Assembly: GCF_003945545.1 (NCBI RefSeq) | Contig: NZ_CP029617.1 | Coordinates: 2,739,001 to 2,803,000 of the forward strand | Direction: 5' to 3' | Length of the DNA stretch: 64,000 bases | DNA from: Streptomyces sp. WAC 01529 | GTDB taxonomy: Bacteria; Actinomycetota; Actinomycetes; Streptomycetales; Streptomycetaceae | Shown here: positions 1-10,720 of the stretch, in pieces | How the letters are laid out: each line of letters opens with the position of its first letter | How positions within the stretch are numbered: the first letter of the stretch is position 1 | The notes under the pieces: generated by a model | The model's database searches: none | Seen by the model: only the letters and a program-made list of their open reading frames with translations | What the model was told of the DNA's origin: nothing | Translations under genes and position numbers: made by a program

Positions 1-520
1 CCTTCCGCCTGAAGCCCGGGTCGGCCGTGACGTTGTAGATCCCGCTGGTGTGGTTGAGGAGTTGGCGCACGGTGATCCGGTCGCCGTCGTGGCCGTTCCC
101 CTCGACCACGCCCGGCAGCCACTTGCCGACCTTGTCGTCGAGGTCCAGCCCGCCCTCGGCCTCCAGCTGGAGGAGGACGGTGGCGACGAAGGTCTTGGTG
201 ACGCTGCCGATGCGGTAGCGGTCGTGGGCGCCGCGCGGGCTCTGGTTCCTGAGGTCGCCGAGGCCCGCGGCGGCGTTCCAGGCGCCGTGCCGGTCCCGCG
301 CCTGGGCAGTCACGCCGGGGGCGTCCTCGTTCAGGGCGGCCTCCATCGCACGCCGCGTCGCGCGGTGCCGGTCGCCGTCCCCGAGCGCCGCGCTCCCAGG
401 CCCGGCGTACGCGGATGTCGCCTGCCCAGACGCGGCGTACGCGGGTGCCGCGAACGCTCCTGCCACCACCGTCACGGCGATCACCGCCGCCACACCTGCC
501 CGCCCCTTCGGCACTGCCAT
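1..520 (-). CDS. Secreted serine hydrolase (beta-lactamase / D-Ala-D-Ala carboxypeptidase family), 3' end outside window
   Basis: The gene reads leftward and runs off the window edge, leaving about 173 N-terminal codons. The ATG at 520 follows a purine-rich GGAAGGGGCGGG ribosome-binding site. Residues 1-30 form a signal peptide with a hydrophobic core and an AYAA-type cleavage region. The active-site motif of the class C beta-lactamase/DD-peptidase fold is visible as S106-V-T-K109. It is followed by the usual LLLQLE-like helix and an NHTSGI block near residue 155. The protein should act outside the membrane on peptidoglycan peptides, esters or beta-lactams; the substrate cannot be told from this part. 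The second (YxN) and third (KTG) catalytic motifs lie outside the window. It is downstream of, and in the same direction as, the metallophosphoesterase. Confidence 0.85.
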   Translation of the reverse strand, partial: MAVPKGRAGVAAVIAVTVVAGAFAAPAYAASGQATSAYAGPGSAALGDGDRHRATRRAMEAALNEDAPGVTAQARDRHGAWNAAAGLGDLRNQSPRGAHDRYRIGSVTKTFVATVLLQLEAEGGLDLDDKVGKWLPGVVEGNGHDGDRITVRQLLNHTSGIYNVTADPGFRRK

Positions 521-609
521 TTCCCGCCCCTTCCGGCCACACTGCTGTCGGTCAAGGGGACCCGTGGACCGGCTCGGAGGTTGAGCGGGGGCGGGCGGCC
601 AGGCCCGGC

Positions 610-2484
610 TCAGCCCTTCTTCAGCACCAGCTCCGTGTTCCGGTCCCCCGCCTCGCCGCCCAACGCGGGCTTCGCGCCGGGGGCGTTGAAGGACAGCTCC
701 CGGTACAGCGCGGCGAGGCCCGTCTGGGAGAGGTCGGCGAAGTCCGTGCGGGGCGGGGCGGCGGACTCGATGAGCGTGGTGAAGACGGAGACCGTGCCGT
801 CGTGGTTGTCGGAGACCTCCACCACCCGCGCCAGCTGCGGGAAGTCGATGTGCGAGGCCGTGGAGACCTCCCAGAAGGAGCCGTGCGGGGTGCGGTGCGG
901 GGTGATGGCGTTCTTGTGGCTGTGGCCGTTGACCCAGGCGAGGACCGAGCGGTGGCGGCCGAGCAGCGCGACGACCTCCTCGCCACCGTGCCGGGCCTCG
1001 CCGGGCCGGGAGGGGTCGTGGCGGAGGTTGCGCATGGTCCTGCTGGTGTGGTGGCTGAAGACGACCACGTACGAAGGGCCTCCCGCGCGGCGCTCGTTGG
1101 CGGCCAGCTCACGCTCCAGCCAGCGCAGCTGGGCCGTGCCGAGCGAGCCCTCGTAGTGGCCGCCGGGGTCGGTGGTGTCCAGGCTGATGCCGAGGACGTC
1201 GTCGCTGACGCGGAAGGCGTAGTACTGGGTGGCGGAGGCGAGGTTCTCCTGGGTGTAGCCGTGGCCGAGGGGGCCGTGGCCCGCGTACGCGGGGTCCAGG
1301 TGCGCCTGGACGTACTCGGCGGGTGTGAACGGCGCCCGGGACTCGTCGGGGGTCACGGACCGCATGCGCTGCGCCTCGCTCTTCAGCAGCTCCCTGAAGT
1401 GCGTGCCCTTGGGGTCGCGCCCCTTCTTCACCGCCTTCCACAGCGCGGCCCCCCGCGTCTCGTCGAGGGACATCAGCTTCTTGCCGCCGACGGCGAACTC
1501 GGTGAAGTACGAGTCCTTGGGCGCCCAGCAGCCGCCGGGCAGCGCGTCGTGGTTGCCGACCGTGGAGTACCAGGGCAGGCCGAGGCCGGGGCTGTTGACC
1601 TCGCGGACGGCGGCGTCGAGGAAGCCGTGCAGGCGCGGGAAGCCGAGTGACTTGTCGGCGTCGCGCAGGGCGTCGTCCGGGTGCCAGTACAGCTTGAGGC
1701 CGCTGTCCTGCACGCCTTCGTAGCGGCGCGGGTCGCCGGTGTTGGGGGTGATGCGGCCGCCGCTCATCACCTTGAGGAACCAGTCGAGTTCGGCGCGGGA
1801 GTTGTTGTCGGTGTTGTCGCCGGTCGTCACGACGCAGTGCAGCGGGGCGCCGGTCGCGGGCGCGCCGCGCAGCGCGTTGACGCGCTCGACCAGGGAGACC
1901 GCGCCCGCCACCGACAGGGACTCGTGCGGGCGCCAGGCGCTCGCGGTCTGGGCGCGCAGATACTCGTACCGCAAGGGGTGTTGTACGTCGACGAGGTGCA
2001 GGTCGGTGAATTGCACGAACGCGGCGAGCGCGGTCCGCCGCTTCTCGCGCCCCGGTTTCGCCGCCGCGAGGTCGCCGCGCACCACGCGCGGCCAGGCGGG
2101 CCCGTCGCCGAGCCGCCGGTAGCCGGAGGTGCCGCGCGCGGCGGCGACGGTGAGCAGGGTGGTGCCGCTCTTGTACGGCATGAGGGGCGCGGCGGGCGCG
2201 GGCCGGGAGCGCGGGACGGTGGCGTGGCCCGCCGGGGAGGCGTTGCCGGAGCCCGCGCCGGGGCCCAGGGCGTAGCCGATGCCGACGGAGAGGGTGACCG
2301 CGCCGGTGGCGGCGAGGAGGGCGCGGCGGTCGAGGAGGCCCGCGACGGCCCCGGTCGTGGCGGGGGCGGAGGCCTCGGCGGAGGCGGTGGCCGTGGCTGA
2401 GGCGGTGGCCGTGGCGGGTGCGGTGGCCGTGGCGGGTGCGGTGGCCGTGGCGGGTGCGGTGGCGACAGAGCGTATGCGCGGCAT
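610..2484 (-). CDS. Tat-exported metallophosphoesterase of the TIGR03767 (PPA1498) type
   Basis: This is a calcineurin-like phosphoesterase of about 624 residues with long inserts between the metal motifs, as in the TIGR03767 family. The motifs appear in order: D161-L-H163 within FTDLH, GDNTDNN, VGNHD, FSHHTS and NGHSH. They supply the ligands for a two-metal centre that cleaves phosphoesters. The signal peptide carries a twin-arginine pair at residues 53-54 (LLDRRALL) before a hydrophobic stretch, so export of a folded enzyme by Tat is likely. I chose the ATG at 2484 because GGGGAG lies 8 bases upstream. An in-frame ATG at 2583 has no good ribosome-binding site. The region before the RR pair is an unusual Ala/Thr/Pro repeat. 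The physiological substrate is unknown. Confidence 0.85.
   Translation of the reverse strand: MPRIRSVATAPATATAPATATAPATATASATATASAEASAPATTGAVAGLLDRRALLAATGAVTLSVGIGYALGPGAGSGNASPAGHATVPRSRPAPAAPLMPYKSGTTLLTVAAARGTSGYRRLGDGPAWPRVVRGDLAAAKPGREKRRTALAAFVQFTDLHLVDVQHPLRYEYLRAQTASAWRPHESLSVAGAVSLVERVNALRGAPATGAPLHCVVTTGDNTDNNSRAELDWFLKVMSGGRITPNTGDPRRYEGVQDSGLKLYWHPDDALRDADKSLGFPRLHGFLDAAVREVNSPGLGLPWYSTVGNHDALPGGCWAPKDSYFTEFAVGGKKLMSLDETRGAALWKAVKKGRDPKGTHFRELLKSEAQRMRSVTPDESRAPFTPAEYVQAHLDPAYAGHGPLGHGYTQENLASATQYYAFRVSDDVLGISLDTTDPGGHYEGSLGTAQLRWLERELAANERRAGGPSYVVVFSHHTSRTMRNLRHDPSRPGEARHGGEEVVALLGRHRSVLAWVNGHSHKNAITPHRTPHGSFWEVSTASHIDFPQLARVVEVSDNHDGTVSVFTTLIESAAPPRTDFADLSQTGLAALYRELSFNAPGAKPALGGEAGDRNTELVLKKG
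2386..2465. repeat. 18-bp tandem repeat inside the phosphoesterase leader
   Basis: About four copies of the 18-base unit GTGGCCGTGGCGGGTGCG or close variants lie head to tail. On the coding (minus) strand they encode a repeating Ala-Thr-Ala-Pro-Ala-Thr tract ahead of the twin-arginine motif. The unit is a multiple of three, so copy-number changes would keep the frame. Confidence 0.8.
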
Positions 2485-2740
2485 GCGCGGTCTCCCCGAG
2501 TGCGAACGCGTCGGCAGTGGTCGCGGGGGCCCGGGACCTGGCTGCGGCCCGCGAACTTCCCGCTCGTACTGGATCGTTGGCATCGGGGGTGACCTGCGTG
2601 TGAACGAGACCGCAACGGGCAGCGCCGATCACCGTACGTCGATCTCCGGGCACCCTGCGCGGTCACCCACCTCTCCCCCGGCGGAGAGGAAGCGGTCACT
2701 CCACGTTCACCTTGCGGGGAAGGGGATGCGGTGCGGACCT

Positions 2741-3190
2741 TCAGCGGTCCGGATCGGCGCCGTCGCGGAGGTGGCCGTCGGCGGGGCGAGCGCGCCAGAG
2801 TTCGAGGCCGATGTCGACGAGTCCGACGCGGTCGAGGTCGGGCACGGACTCCAGCGCGTGCCAGGCCGCGAGGTCCGTGGAGCCCTCGGTCTCGTGGCGC
2901 AGTTCGCCTCCGGTGACCCGGCCCTCGTAGAGGATCCGCAGCCCGTGGAAGTCGGCGACGGCGCCGAGCCTGCGGGGGTAGCGGCGGCGCAGCGAGTCGA
3001 TGCCGAGGAGGGCCACCGGTTCGACGACGTACCCGGTCTCCTCGTCGGCCTCGCGGATCACGGTGTCGTAGGGGTCCTCACCGTGGTCCATGCCGCCGCC
3101 GGGCAGCGTCCAGCGTTTGCTGCCGTCGCCCGCGACCCAGCGGGCCAGCAGCAGCCGTCCCTCTCTTACGCATACGGCGTAGGCCGCCAC
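2741..3190 (-). CDS. Nudix hydrolase
   Basis: This 149-residue protein hydrolyses a nucleoside-diphosphate-linked (NDP-X) substrate. The Nudix box fits the consensus exactly at residues 32-54: G32, five residues, E38, seven residues, then READEETGY, which holds the metal-binding glutamates. Family members of this size include MutT-like housecleaning enzymes and NADH or ADP-sugar pyrophosphatases; the sequence does not say which. I placed the start at the GTG at 3190 because AAGGAG lies six bases upstream. The ATG 18 bases further up (3208) has no ribosome-binding site and its codons overlap this one. It is transcribed alone, toward the phosphoesterase. Confidence 0.85.
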   Translation of the reverse strand: MAAYAVCVREGRLLLARWVAGDGSKRWTLPGGGMDHGEDPYDTVIREADEETGYVVEPVALLGIDSLRRRYPRRLGAVADFHGLRILYEGRVTGGELRHETEGSTDLAAWHALESVPDLDRVGLVDIGLELWRARPADGHLRDGADPDR

Positions 3191-3315
3191 CCTTAGCTCC
3201 TTGTGCACATGTTGACGCTAGTGCCCTTGGGGCGCATTGGCAGGGGGGCGTCGGCTCGGGGTGCGTCGGTGAGGGTTCCCTCGGGTGTGTTGTGGCTTGG
3301 CGCGTTGTTCCCCGG

Positions 3316-3366
3316 TGCGGGTGGTTCTTGGCTGAGCGCGCAGTTCCCCGCGCCCCTTTGGGGCGC
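3316..3366. repeat. Intergenic hairpin element (same family as 24809-24917)
   Basis: The gap 3191-3551 holds no gene that I can support. It contains one copy of an intergenic element ending in the hairpin GCGCCCC-TTTG-GGGCGC, preceded by GCGCAGTTCCCCGC. Two copies of the same element in the opposite orientation lie at 24809-24917. The rest of the gap presumably holds the promoter and leader of the downstream protease, but I see no convincing -35/-10 pair. Confidence 0.65.
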
Positions 3367-3551
3367 TTACGCCACCTTGTCCTCGATGACGTATGGCGGA
3401 ATTGCGTCACGCCCCGATCACAGCTCGGACAACTCTCCCCAAACAGCTGTCACTTGCGTAAGGCTGAGCGGTCATCCGGTCCCGGATTCCGGACCTTCCC
3501 GGAACTCGGGCCGGTTTCACCCTCCTTCCCGCCCTTTACGCACGCACAGGG

Positions 3552-6500
3552 ATGCCGATGCCCAGATCCAGTTCCAGCGCGAGACCCCCGGCCCGGGGAC
3601 GCGCGGCCCGCCTCGCGATAGCCGCCGGCCTGACCGCCGCGCTCTGCGCCACCGGGATACCCGTGGCCCTCGCGGCCACCGGTGACGACCCCGCGCCCGC
3701 CCCCAAGTCCGCGGGCGGCAAGCTCGGCCCGGCCGACGCCGCGCTGCTCGCCGAGGCCGAGGCGGACGGCGAGAAGACCGTCACGATGATGGTCGCGACC
3801 GCCCCCGGCGCCACCGAGCAGGTCGCCGACCAGCTCGACGGCGTCAAGGGCGGCTCGGTGGGCCGCACCTACGACAAGCTCGGCTATGTCCGCGCGACCG
3901 TGCCGACCGGCAAGGCGGACGCCGCGATCAAGGCGGCCGCGAAGCTGTCGTCCGTGCACGCCATCGACCTGCGGCACGAGATCGAACTGGACGACCCGAC
4001 CCCCGCCGCGGACCGCGCCAAGGGCGCCAGGACCGGTGCGCAGGGCACGTACCCGGGGCCGGACAAGAGCACCCCGGCGAAGAACCCGTACAACCCGTCC
4101 GCCGAGACCGGCGCCGTCGACTTCGTGAAGAAGAACCCGAAGGCCGACGGCCGCGGCGTGACCATCGGCATCCTCGACTCCGGGATCGACCTCGGCCACC
4201 CGGCGCTGGAGAAGACCACCACCGGCGAGCGCAAGATCACCGACTGGGTGACGGCGACCGACCCGATCGTGGACGCGGACGGCACCTGGCGCCGTATGAC
4301 CAACCCGGTCACCGGCCCCACCTTCACCTGGGACAGCGAGACGTGGCAGGCCCCCGCGGGCTCCTTCCAGGTCAACCGCTTCCGTGAGTCGGCCACCACC
4401 GGCGGCGACGCCAAGGGCGACATCAACCGCGACGGCGACACCACCGACAGCTGGGGCATGCTCTACGACCCGGCCGCCGGTACCGTGCGCGTCGACCTGA
4501 ACGACAACAACGACTTCACCGACGACGAGACGATGAAGCCGTACAAGGACGGCCACCAGGTCGGCTACTTCGGCAAGGACGACCCGGCGACCGACGTCGT
4601 CGAGCGCGTCCCCTTCGTCGTCGAGATCCGCAAGGACGTGCCCACCGACCCGTACGGCGGCGACTGGGTCGGCAAGAAGGCCGACTTCGTCAACATCGGC
4701 GTCATCGAGTCGGAGCACGGCACGCATGTCGCGGGCATCACCGCGGCCAACGGCCTGTTCGGCGGGAAGATGAACGGCGCCGCCCCCGGCGCCAAGCTGG
4801 TCTCCTCGCGCGCCTGCACCTGGACCGGCGGCTGCACCAACGTCGCGCTCACCGAGGGCATGATCGACCTCGTCACCAAGCGCGGCGTCGACATCGTCAA
4901 CATGTCGATCGGCGGCCTGCCCGCGCTCAACGACGGCAATAACGCGCGCGCCGCGCTCTACACGCGCCTCATCGACGAGTACGGCGTGCAGCTGGTGGTC
5001 TCCGCGGGCAACTCCGGCCCCGGCGCGAACACCATCGGCGACCCCAGCCTCGCCGACAAGGTCATCTCGGTCGGCGCCGCCATCTCCAAGGAGACCTGGG
5101 CCGCCAACTACGGCTCCGCCGTGGAGAAGAAGTACGCGATGATGAACTTCTCCTCGCGCGGCCCGCGCGAGGACGGCGGCTTCACGCCGGTCATCTCGGC
5201 GCCGGGCTCGGCCATCAACACCACGCAGACCTGGCTGCCGGGCTCCCCGGTCGCCGAGGCGGGCTACCAACTGCCCGCCGGTTACTCGATGTTGCAGGGT
5301 ACGTCGATGGCCTCCCCGCAGGCCGCGGGCGCCTCGGCGCTACTGCTCTCCGCCGCCAAGCGCGAGAAGGTCGACCTCACCCCGGCGAAGCTGCGCACCG
5401 CGCTGACCTCCACCGCCAACCACATCCGCGGTGAGCAGGCGTACGCGCAGGGCACCGGCCTGATCGACGTCGTCGGCGCCTGGAACGCCATCGAGGACGG
5501 CGCGAAGGCCCACACGTACACGGTGAAGGCCCCCGTCGACACCGCCCTGGACCAGGAGCTGAAGAAGCCCGGCACCGGCATCTACGACCGCGAGGGCGGC
5601 CTGAGGACCGGCCAGAAGCGGACGTACGACGTCACGATCACCCGCACCTCGGGCCCGGACCGCGGCATCCGCCACGAGCTGGACCTGGTCAAGAACCACG
5701 AGGACACCTTCCGCCTCCTCGGCGACGGCGACGTCACGCTGCCGCTGAACAAGCCGGTCACCGTGAAGGTCCAGGCGAAGGCCAAGTCGGCCGGTCTGCA
5801 CAGCGCGATCCTGACCGTCGACGACGAGCGCTCCGAGGGCATCGACCAGCAGATCATGTCGACGGTCGTCGTCGCGGCGCCGCTCGCCAAGCCCTCCTTC
5901 GCGTACGAGGCCGAGGGCTCGGTGCAGCGCAACAGCACCAAGTCGTACTTCGTGACCGTGCCCAAGGGCGCCAAGTCCCTGGAGGTCGCCCTCGGCGGTC
6001 TGAAGGACAAGAGCCAGACGCGGTTCATCGCGGTGCACCCCTACGGCGTCCCGGTCGACTCCACGTCATCCCTCGTCTGCTACCCGAACTACGAGAACCC
6101 GGCCAACACCTGCCGCCCGGACCTGCGCGCGTACGCGGAGCCGCTGGCCGGTGTCTGGGAGATCGAGGTCGAGTCGCGTCGCACCTCGCCGCTGCTCGAC
6201 AATCCCTACAAGCTGAAGGTCTCCGCGCTCGGCGTCGACTTCGACCCGGCCGTGCGGACGCTCCCCGAGGCGAAGGTCGGCACGCCCGCGCCCGTCACCT
6301 GGAAGGCCGTGAACAACTTCGCGGCGGTCGACGGCAAGCTGAAGGGCGGCTCGCTCGGTTCCGCCAAGTCGGCGCGGCCCACCATCGCCCAGGGCGCCAC
6401 GCAGACCAGCACGGTGGTCGTGCCCGAGGGCGCCGAGCGTCTTGACGTCGTCATCGGCTCGCCCGCGGACGTCGCCGCCGACCTGGACCTGGCCGTCAAG

Positions 6501-6857
6501 AAGGACGGCAAGGTCGTCGGTTCGTCGGCGGAGGGCGACTCGGAGGAGACGGTGAGCCTGTCGAAGCCGGCCGCCGGTACGTACACGATCGAGGTCGTGG
6601 GCTACTCGGTGCCGACCGGTTCGACCGCGTACGACTACCGGGACGTGTTCTTCTCGGGCGCGCTCGGCAAGGTCACGGTCGACGAGTCGAAGCAGATCAA
6701 GCTGGGCAGCGGCGACTCGGCGCAGGTCGAGGCCAAGGTCGAGGCGAAGGCCCCGGCCGCCGAGGGCCGTGAGCTGTTCGGCGAGGTGTCCCTGCTGAAC
6801 GCGGGCGGCACGGTCGCGGGCAACGGCAGCGTGAAGATCGAGAAGGTCACGCCGTAG
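3552..6857 (+). CDS. Secreted subtilisin-like serine protease (S8 family), large
   Basis: This is an 1101-residue subtilase. Residues 1-42 form an Arg-rich signal peptide ending ALAA. A propeptide-like segment follows up to about residue 190, where TIGILDSGIDLGHP begins the peptidase domain. The catalytic triad is visible as D209 (ILDSG), H389 (SEHGTHVAG) and S585 (GTSMASP), with the oxyanion-hole N487 in SAGNSGPG. The D-to-H spacing of about 180 residues is far longer than in subtilisin and holds an Asp-rich insert around residues 295-325 (DINRDGDTTDS, DLNDNNDFTDDE) that may bind calcium. About 400 residues after the peptidase domain form beta-rich, PPC-like modules. It would be secreted for extracellular protein breakdown. 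It stands alone, with a strong terminator directly downstream. Confidence 0.93.
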   Translation: MPMPRSSSSARPPARGRAARLAIAAGLTAALCATGIPVALAATGDDPAPAPKSAGGKLGPADAALLAEAEADGEKTVTMMVATAPGATEQVADQLDGVKGGSVGRTYDKLGYVRATVPTGKADAAIKAAAKLSSVHAIDLRHEIELDDPTPAADRAKGARTGAQGTYPGPDKSTPAKNPYNPSAETGAVDFVKKNPKADGRGVTIGILDSGIDLGHPALEKTTTGERKITDWVTATDPIVDADGTWRRMTNPVTGPTFTWDSETWQAPAGSFQVNRFRESATTGGDAKGDINRDGDTTDSWGMLYDPAAGTVRVDLNDNNDFTDDETMKPYKDGHQVGYFGKDDPATDVVERVPFVVEIRKDVPTDPYGGDWVGKKADFVNIGVIESEHGTHVAGITAANGLFGGKMNGAAPGAKLVSSRACTWTGGCTNVALTEGMIDLVTKRGVDIVNMSIGGLPALNDGNNARAALYTRLIDEYGVQLVVSAGNSGPGANTIGDPSLADKVISVGAAISKETWAANYGSAVEKKYAMMNFSSRGPREDGGFTPVISAPGSAINTTQTWLPGSPVAEAGYQLPAGYSMLQGTSMASPQAAGASALLLSAAKREKVDLTPAKLRTALTSTANHIRGEQAYAQGTGLIDVVGAWNAIEDGAKAHTYTVKAPVDTALDQELKKPGTGIYDREGGLRTGQKRTYDVTITRTSGPDRGIRHELDLVKNHEDTFRLLGDGDVTLPLNKPVTVKVQAKAKSAGLHSAILTVDDERSEGIDQQIMSTVVVAAPLAKPSFAYEAEGSVQRNSTKSYFVTVPKGAKSLEVALGGLKDKSQTRFIAVHPYGVPVDSTSSLVCYPNYENPANTCRPDLRAYAEPLAGVWEIEVESRRTSPLLDNPYKLKVSALGVDFDPAVRTLPEAKVGTPAPVTWKAVNNFAAVDGKLKGGSLGSAKSARPTIAQGATQTSTVVVPEGAERLDVVIGSPADVAADLDLAVKKDGKVVGSSAEGDSEETVSLSKPAAGTYTIEVVGYSVPTGSTAYDYRDVFFSGALGKVTVDESKQIKLGSGDSAQVEAKVEAKAPAAEGRELFGEVSLLNAGGTVAGNGSVKIEKVTP

Positions 6858-6875
6858 GTGTAGCGGTGTCCTGTG

Positions 6876-6915
6876 GCGCCGGGTGGGCTCGGTCGAGCCC
6901 ACCCGGCGCTTTCTT
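6876..6915. terminator. Bidirectional rho-independent terminator
   Basis: A perfect 15-bp stem (6876-6890 with 6895-6909, arm GCGCCGGGTGGGCTC, loop GGTC) is followed by TTTCTT. It lies between the convergent protease and membrane-protein genes and overlaps the stop codon of the latter. Confidence 0.9.
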
Positions 6916-7605
6916 ATAGGCCCTCGCACGAGACCTTCGCCGCGTCCGGCAGGGCCTTGAGGACCATGCGGCGCAGGCTGTCGCGGTCCTTGCCGGTGGG
7001 CCAGTTGTCGGGGTGGGCCTCGCCCCGGGGGATGGTGATCAGGACGCGGTCGCCCTGCTTGAGGCGGGGGTCCGTGTCGTGGTCCATGGGGAAGGTGAGC
7101 GTGCCGTTTCCGGACCTCGGTTTGTAGTAGCGGCTCACATCGAGCGTGATCCGGTCCCGCCCGGCGCCCGGTACCGGCTCGACCGCGGTGACCTCGCCCT
7201 CCACGATCAGCCGCGAGCAGGCGACGAAGCCCTCCGGGGAGAGCTTGGCGTCCCTCGCCCCGCCGCCCGAGTCCTTGTCGTCGCTCGCGCCCGGCCCGTT
7301 CACCACCAGCCAGCCGAGCCCTCCGACCAGCGCGGCGGCGGCTGTCACCGCGGCCGCGCCGAGCGCGGTGACCAGGCGGCCGCGGGCGGACCGGAGCGGA
7401 ACGACTGGTTCTGCGGGTTCGGCGGGGGCCGCAAGCGCCTCGCCGATGATCCCCAGCCGCTCCCGCAACAGGGCCACGTCCGCCACGGCCGCCGCGTGCT
7501 CGGCGGCGAAGGCGGGGTCGCGCAGCGCCTCCCCCGGCACGGGGTCGTCCGTGAGCGCCGTCATCAGCGCGTCGAAACCGTCCAGGTCGTCCTCGCCGGG
7601 CACCC

Positions 7606-7609
<4 letters not shown>
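6914..7609 (-). CDS. Single-pass membrane protein, probable anti-sigma partner of the adjacent ECF sigma factor
   Basis: This 231-residue protein starts at a GTG (7609) that overlaps the sigma-factor stop codon as GTGA, so translation is coupled. The N-terminal ~90 residues are acidic and helical (GEDDLDGFDALM). One membrane segment follows (about residues 93-115: LVTALGAAAVTAAAALVG). The C-terminal ~110 residues would lie outside the membrane and include a beta-rich part (RLIVEGEVTAVEP) and two cysteines. Coupling to an ECF sigma gene and the single-pass layout suggest an anti-sigma factor. No zinc-binding HxxxCxxC anti-sigma motif is visible, so this role rests on context. It could also be an extracytoplasmic sensor without sigma-binding function. 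Confidence 0.7.
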
Positions 7610-9350
<1,741 letters not shown>

Positions 9351-9387
9351 CCCCGGCCACGCCCTGAAAGCGGGCCACGTCCCGACG

Positions 9388-9421
9388 GGGGCGGTCACCC
9401 TTCGCGGGTGGCCGCCCCTTT
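9388..9421. terminator. Bidirectional terminator between asd and the MFS gene
   Basis: A 13-bp stem (9388-9400 with 9406-9418, one T-G wobble, loop TTCGC) is followed by TTT. It covers the stop codon of the leftward MFS gene and closes asd from the other side. Confidence 0.8.
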
Positions 9422-10594
9422 CGCGCACGCCACGGCCACCAGCGCGAGCCCGGCGAGGGCGCCGCCCAGCCAGAGCGCGTCACCGGCCCCCCGGCTGTCC
9501 GCGACCCGGCCGCCCGCGAACGCGCCGAGCGCGATCGCCACGTTGAACACCCCGGCGAAGAGCGCCGAGGCGGCCTCGCGGGCGTGCGGCGCGGCGGCCA
9601 TCACCCAGTTCTGGGCGGAGACCGAGACCCCGCCGTAGGCCAGGCCCCAGGCGACGAGCAGCGCGGCCGACGCGGCGAGAGAGCCGCCCGCGGGCACAAG
9701 CAGCAGCACGACCGCGCCGAGCCCGGCGGAGAGGGCGAGCAGCGCCTTGCGGGGATCGCGGGCCGCGACGGCACCGCCCGCGAAGTTGCCGACGATGCCG
9801 GCCGTCCCGTAGGCGAGGAGCAGCCCGCTGATCAGCCCCGCGCCGATGCCGGGGACGCGTTCGAGGACGGGGCGCACGTAGGTGTACGCGGCGAAGTGGC
9901 CGGTGACCAGGAGGGTGACGGCGAGCAGCCCGGCCCGCAGCCGCCCGATCCGCAGCAGACCGGCGAAGGCACCGAGTCCGACTCCCTCGCCGGCGGGCAG
10001 GGCGGGCAGCACCGTGGCGAGCAGCCCCGCGACGGCCAGGGCGAGCACGGCGAGGGCCGCGAAACCCCAGCGCCAGCCGGCCAGTTCGCCCAGGAGCGTG
10101 CCCGCGGGGACGCCGAGTACGGACGCCACCGCGATCCCGCTGAAGATCACCGCGGTGGCGCGCCCCGCGGCCTCCTCCCGGACCAGCCGTACCCCGAGCC
10201 CGGCCGCGATGGCCCACACGCCACCGATGCAGACGCCGACCAGGACGCGCGCGGCGAGCAGGACGCCGAAGGCGGGGGCGAGCGCGGAGGCGAGGTTGGC
10301 GGCGGCGAGGAGCGCCATCAGCGCGCAGAGGACCGTGCGCCGGTCCGCGCGGCGCACCGCGACGGGCAGCAGCAGCGCGGCGAGCGCCGCGACGAGGCCG
10401 GGCAGGGTGACGGCGAGACCGGCGGTGCCGTCCGAGACGTGCAGGCCCGAGCCGATGGAGGTGAGGAGGCCGACGGGGAGCATCTCGGTGGTGACGACGG
10501 AGAAGGTGGCGCTCGCCACGGCGACGACGGCGAGGCCGCCCCGCTGTCGCGGCGGTGCCGCCGGGGGTGTGGGGAGTTGGGTGTGCTGAGCCAT
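9395..10594 (-). CDS. MFS transporter of the DHA1 efflux type
   Basis: This protein of about 399 residues has some 12 hydrophobic segments. The first helix carries TTEMLPVGLL, the pattern seen in AraJ/CmlR-like DHA1 exporters. The cytoplasmic loop ADRRTV and motif-C-like glycine-rich segments (GVPAGTLLGELAGWRWGF) follow. It probably exports a drug or metabolite by proton antiport. I placed the start at the ATG at 10594 (MAQHTQLP). The frame is open further upstream, but that stretch is not membrane-protein-like and overlaps the divergent promoter region. It is divergent from a LysR gene 126 bp away, which is the likely regulator. Confidence 0.85.
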   Translation of the reverse strand: MAQHTQLPTPPAAPPRQRGGLAVVAVASATFSVVTTEMLPVGLLTSIGSGLHVSDGTAGLAVTLPGLVAALAALLLPVAVRRADRRTVLCALMALLAAANLASALAPAFGVLLAARVLVGVCIGGVWAIAAGLGVRLVREEAAGRATAVIFSGIAVASVLGVPAGTLLGELAGWRWGFAALAVLALAVAGLLATVLPALPAGEGVGLGAFAGLLRIGRLRAGLLAVTLLVTGHFAAYTYVRPVLERVPGIGAGLISGLLLAYGTAGIVGNFAGGAVAARDPRKALLALSAGLGAVVLLLVPAGGSLAASAALLVAWGLAYGGVSVSAQNWVMAAAPHAREAASALFAGVFNVAIALGAFAGGRVADSRGAGDALWLGGALAGLALVAVACAKGAATREG

Positions 10595-10651
10595 GTCATC
10601 CAGCCTGTGCCGCGGCCGGGCGGGGAACAACGCCGAAGATCTCACCCTTGT

Positions 10652-10666
10652 ATGAGCGAGGCTCAT
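10652..10666. promoter_or_regulatory. Palindrome in the MFS/LysR divergent promoter
   Basis: ATGAGC-GAG-GCTCAT is a perfect inverted repeat with 6-bp arms. It lies midway between the two divergent starts, where a LysR-type regulator normally binds its own and its target promoter. Confidence 0.55.
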
Positions 10667-10720
10667 CGATGGGAGTGGCGCGGGGATGCGGGTGTTCAGG
10701 GTTGTGGGAGGGGCGCGGGG

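Noticed and set aside
3450..5270. Long leftward open frame opposite the subtilase
   Set aside because: It is antisense to a gene with a clear catalytic triad, has repetitive composition and no domain.
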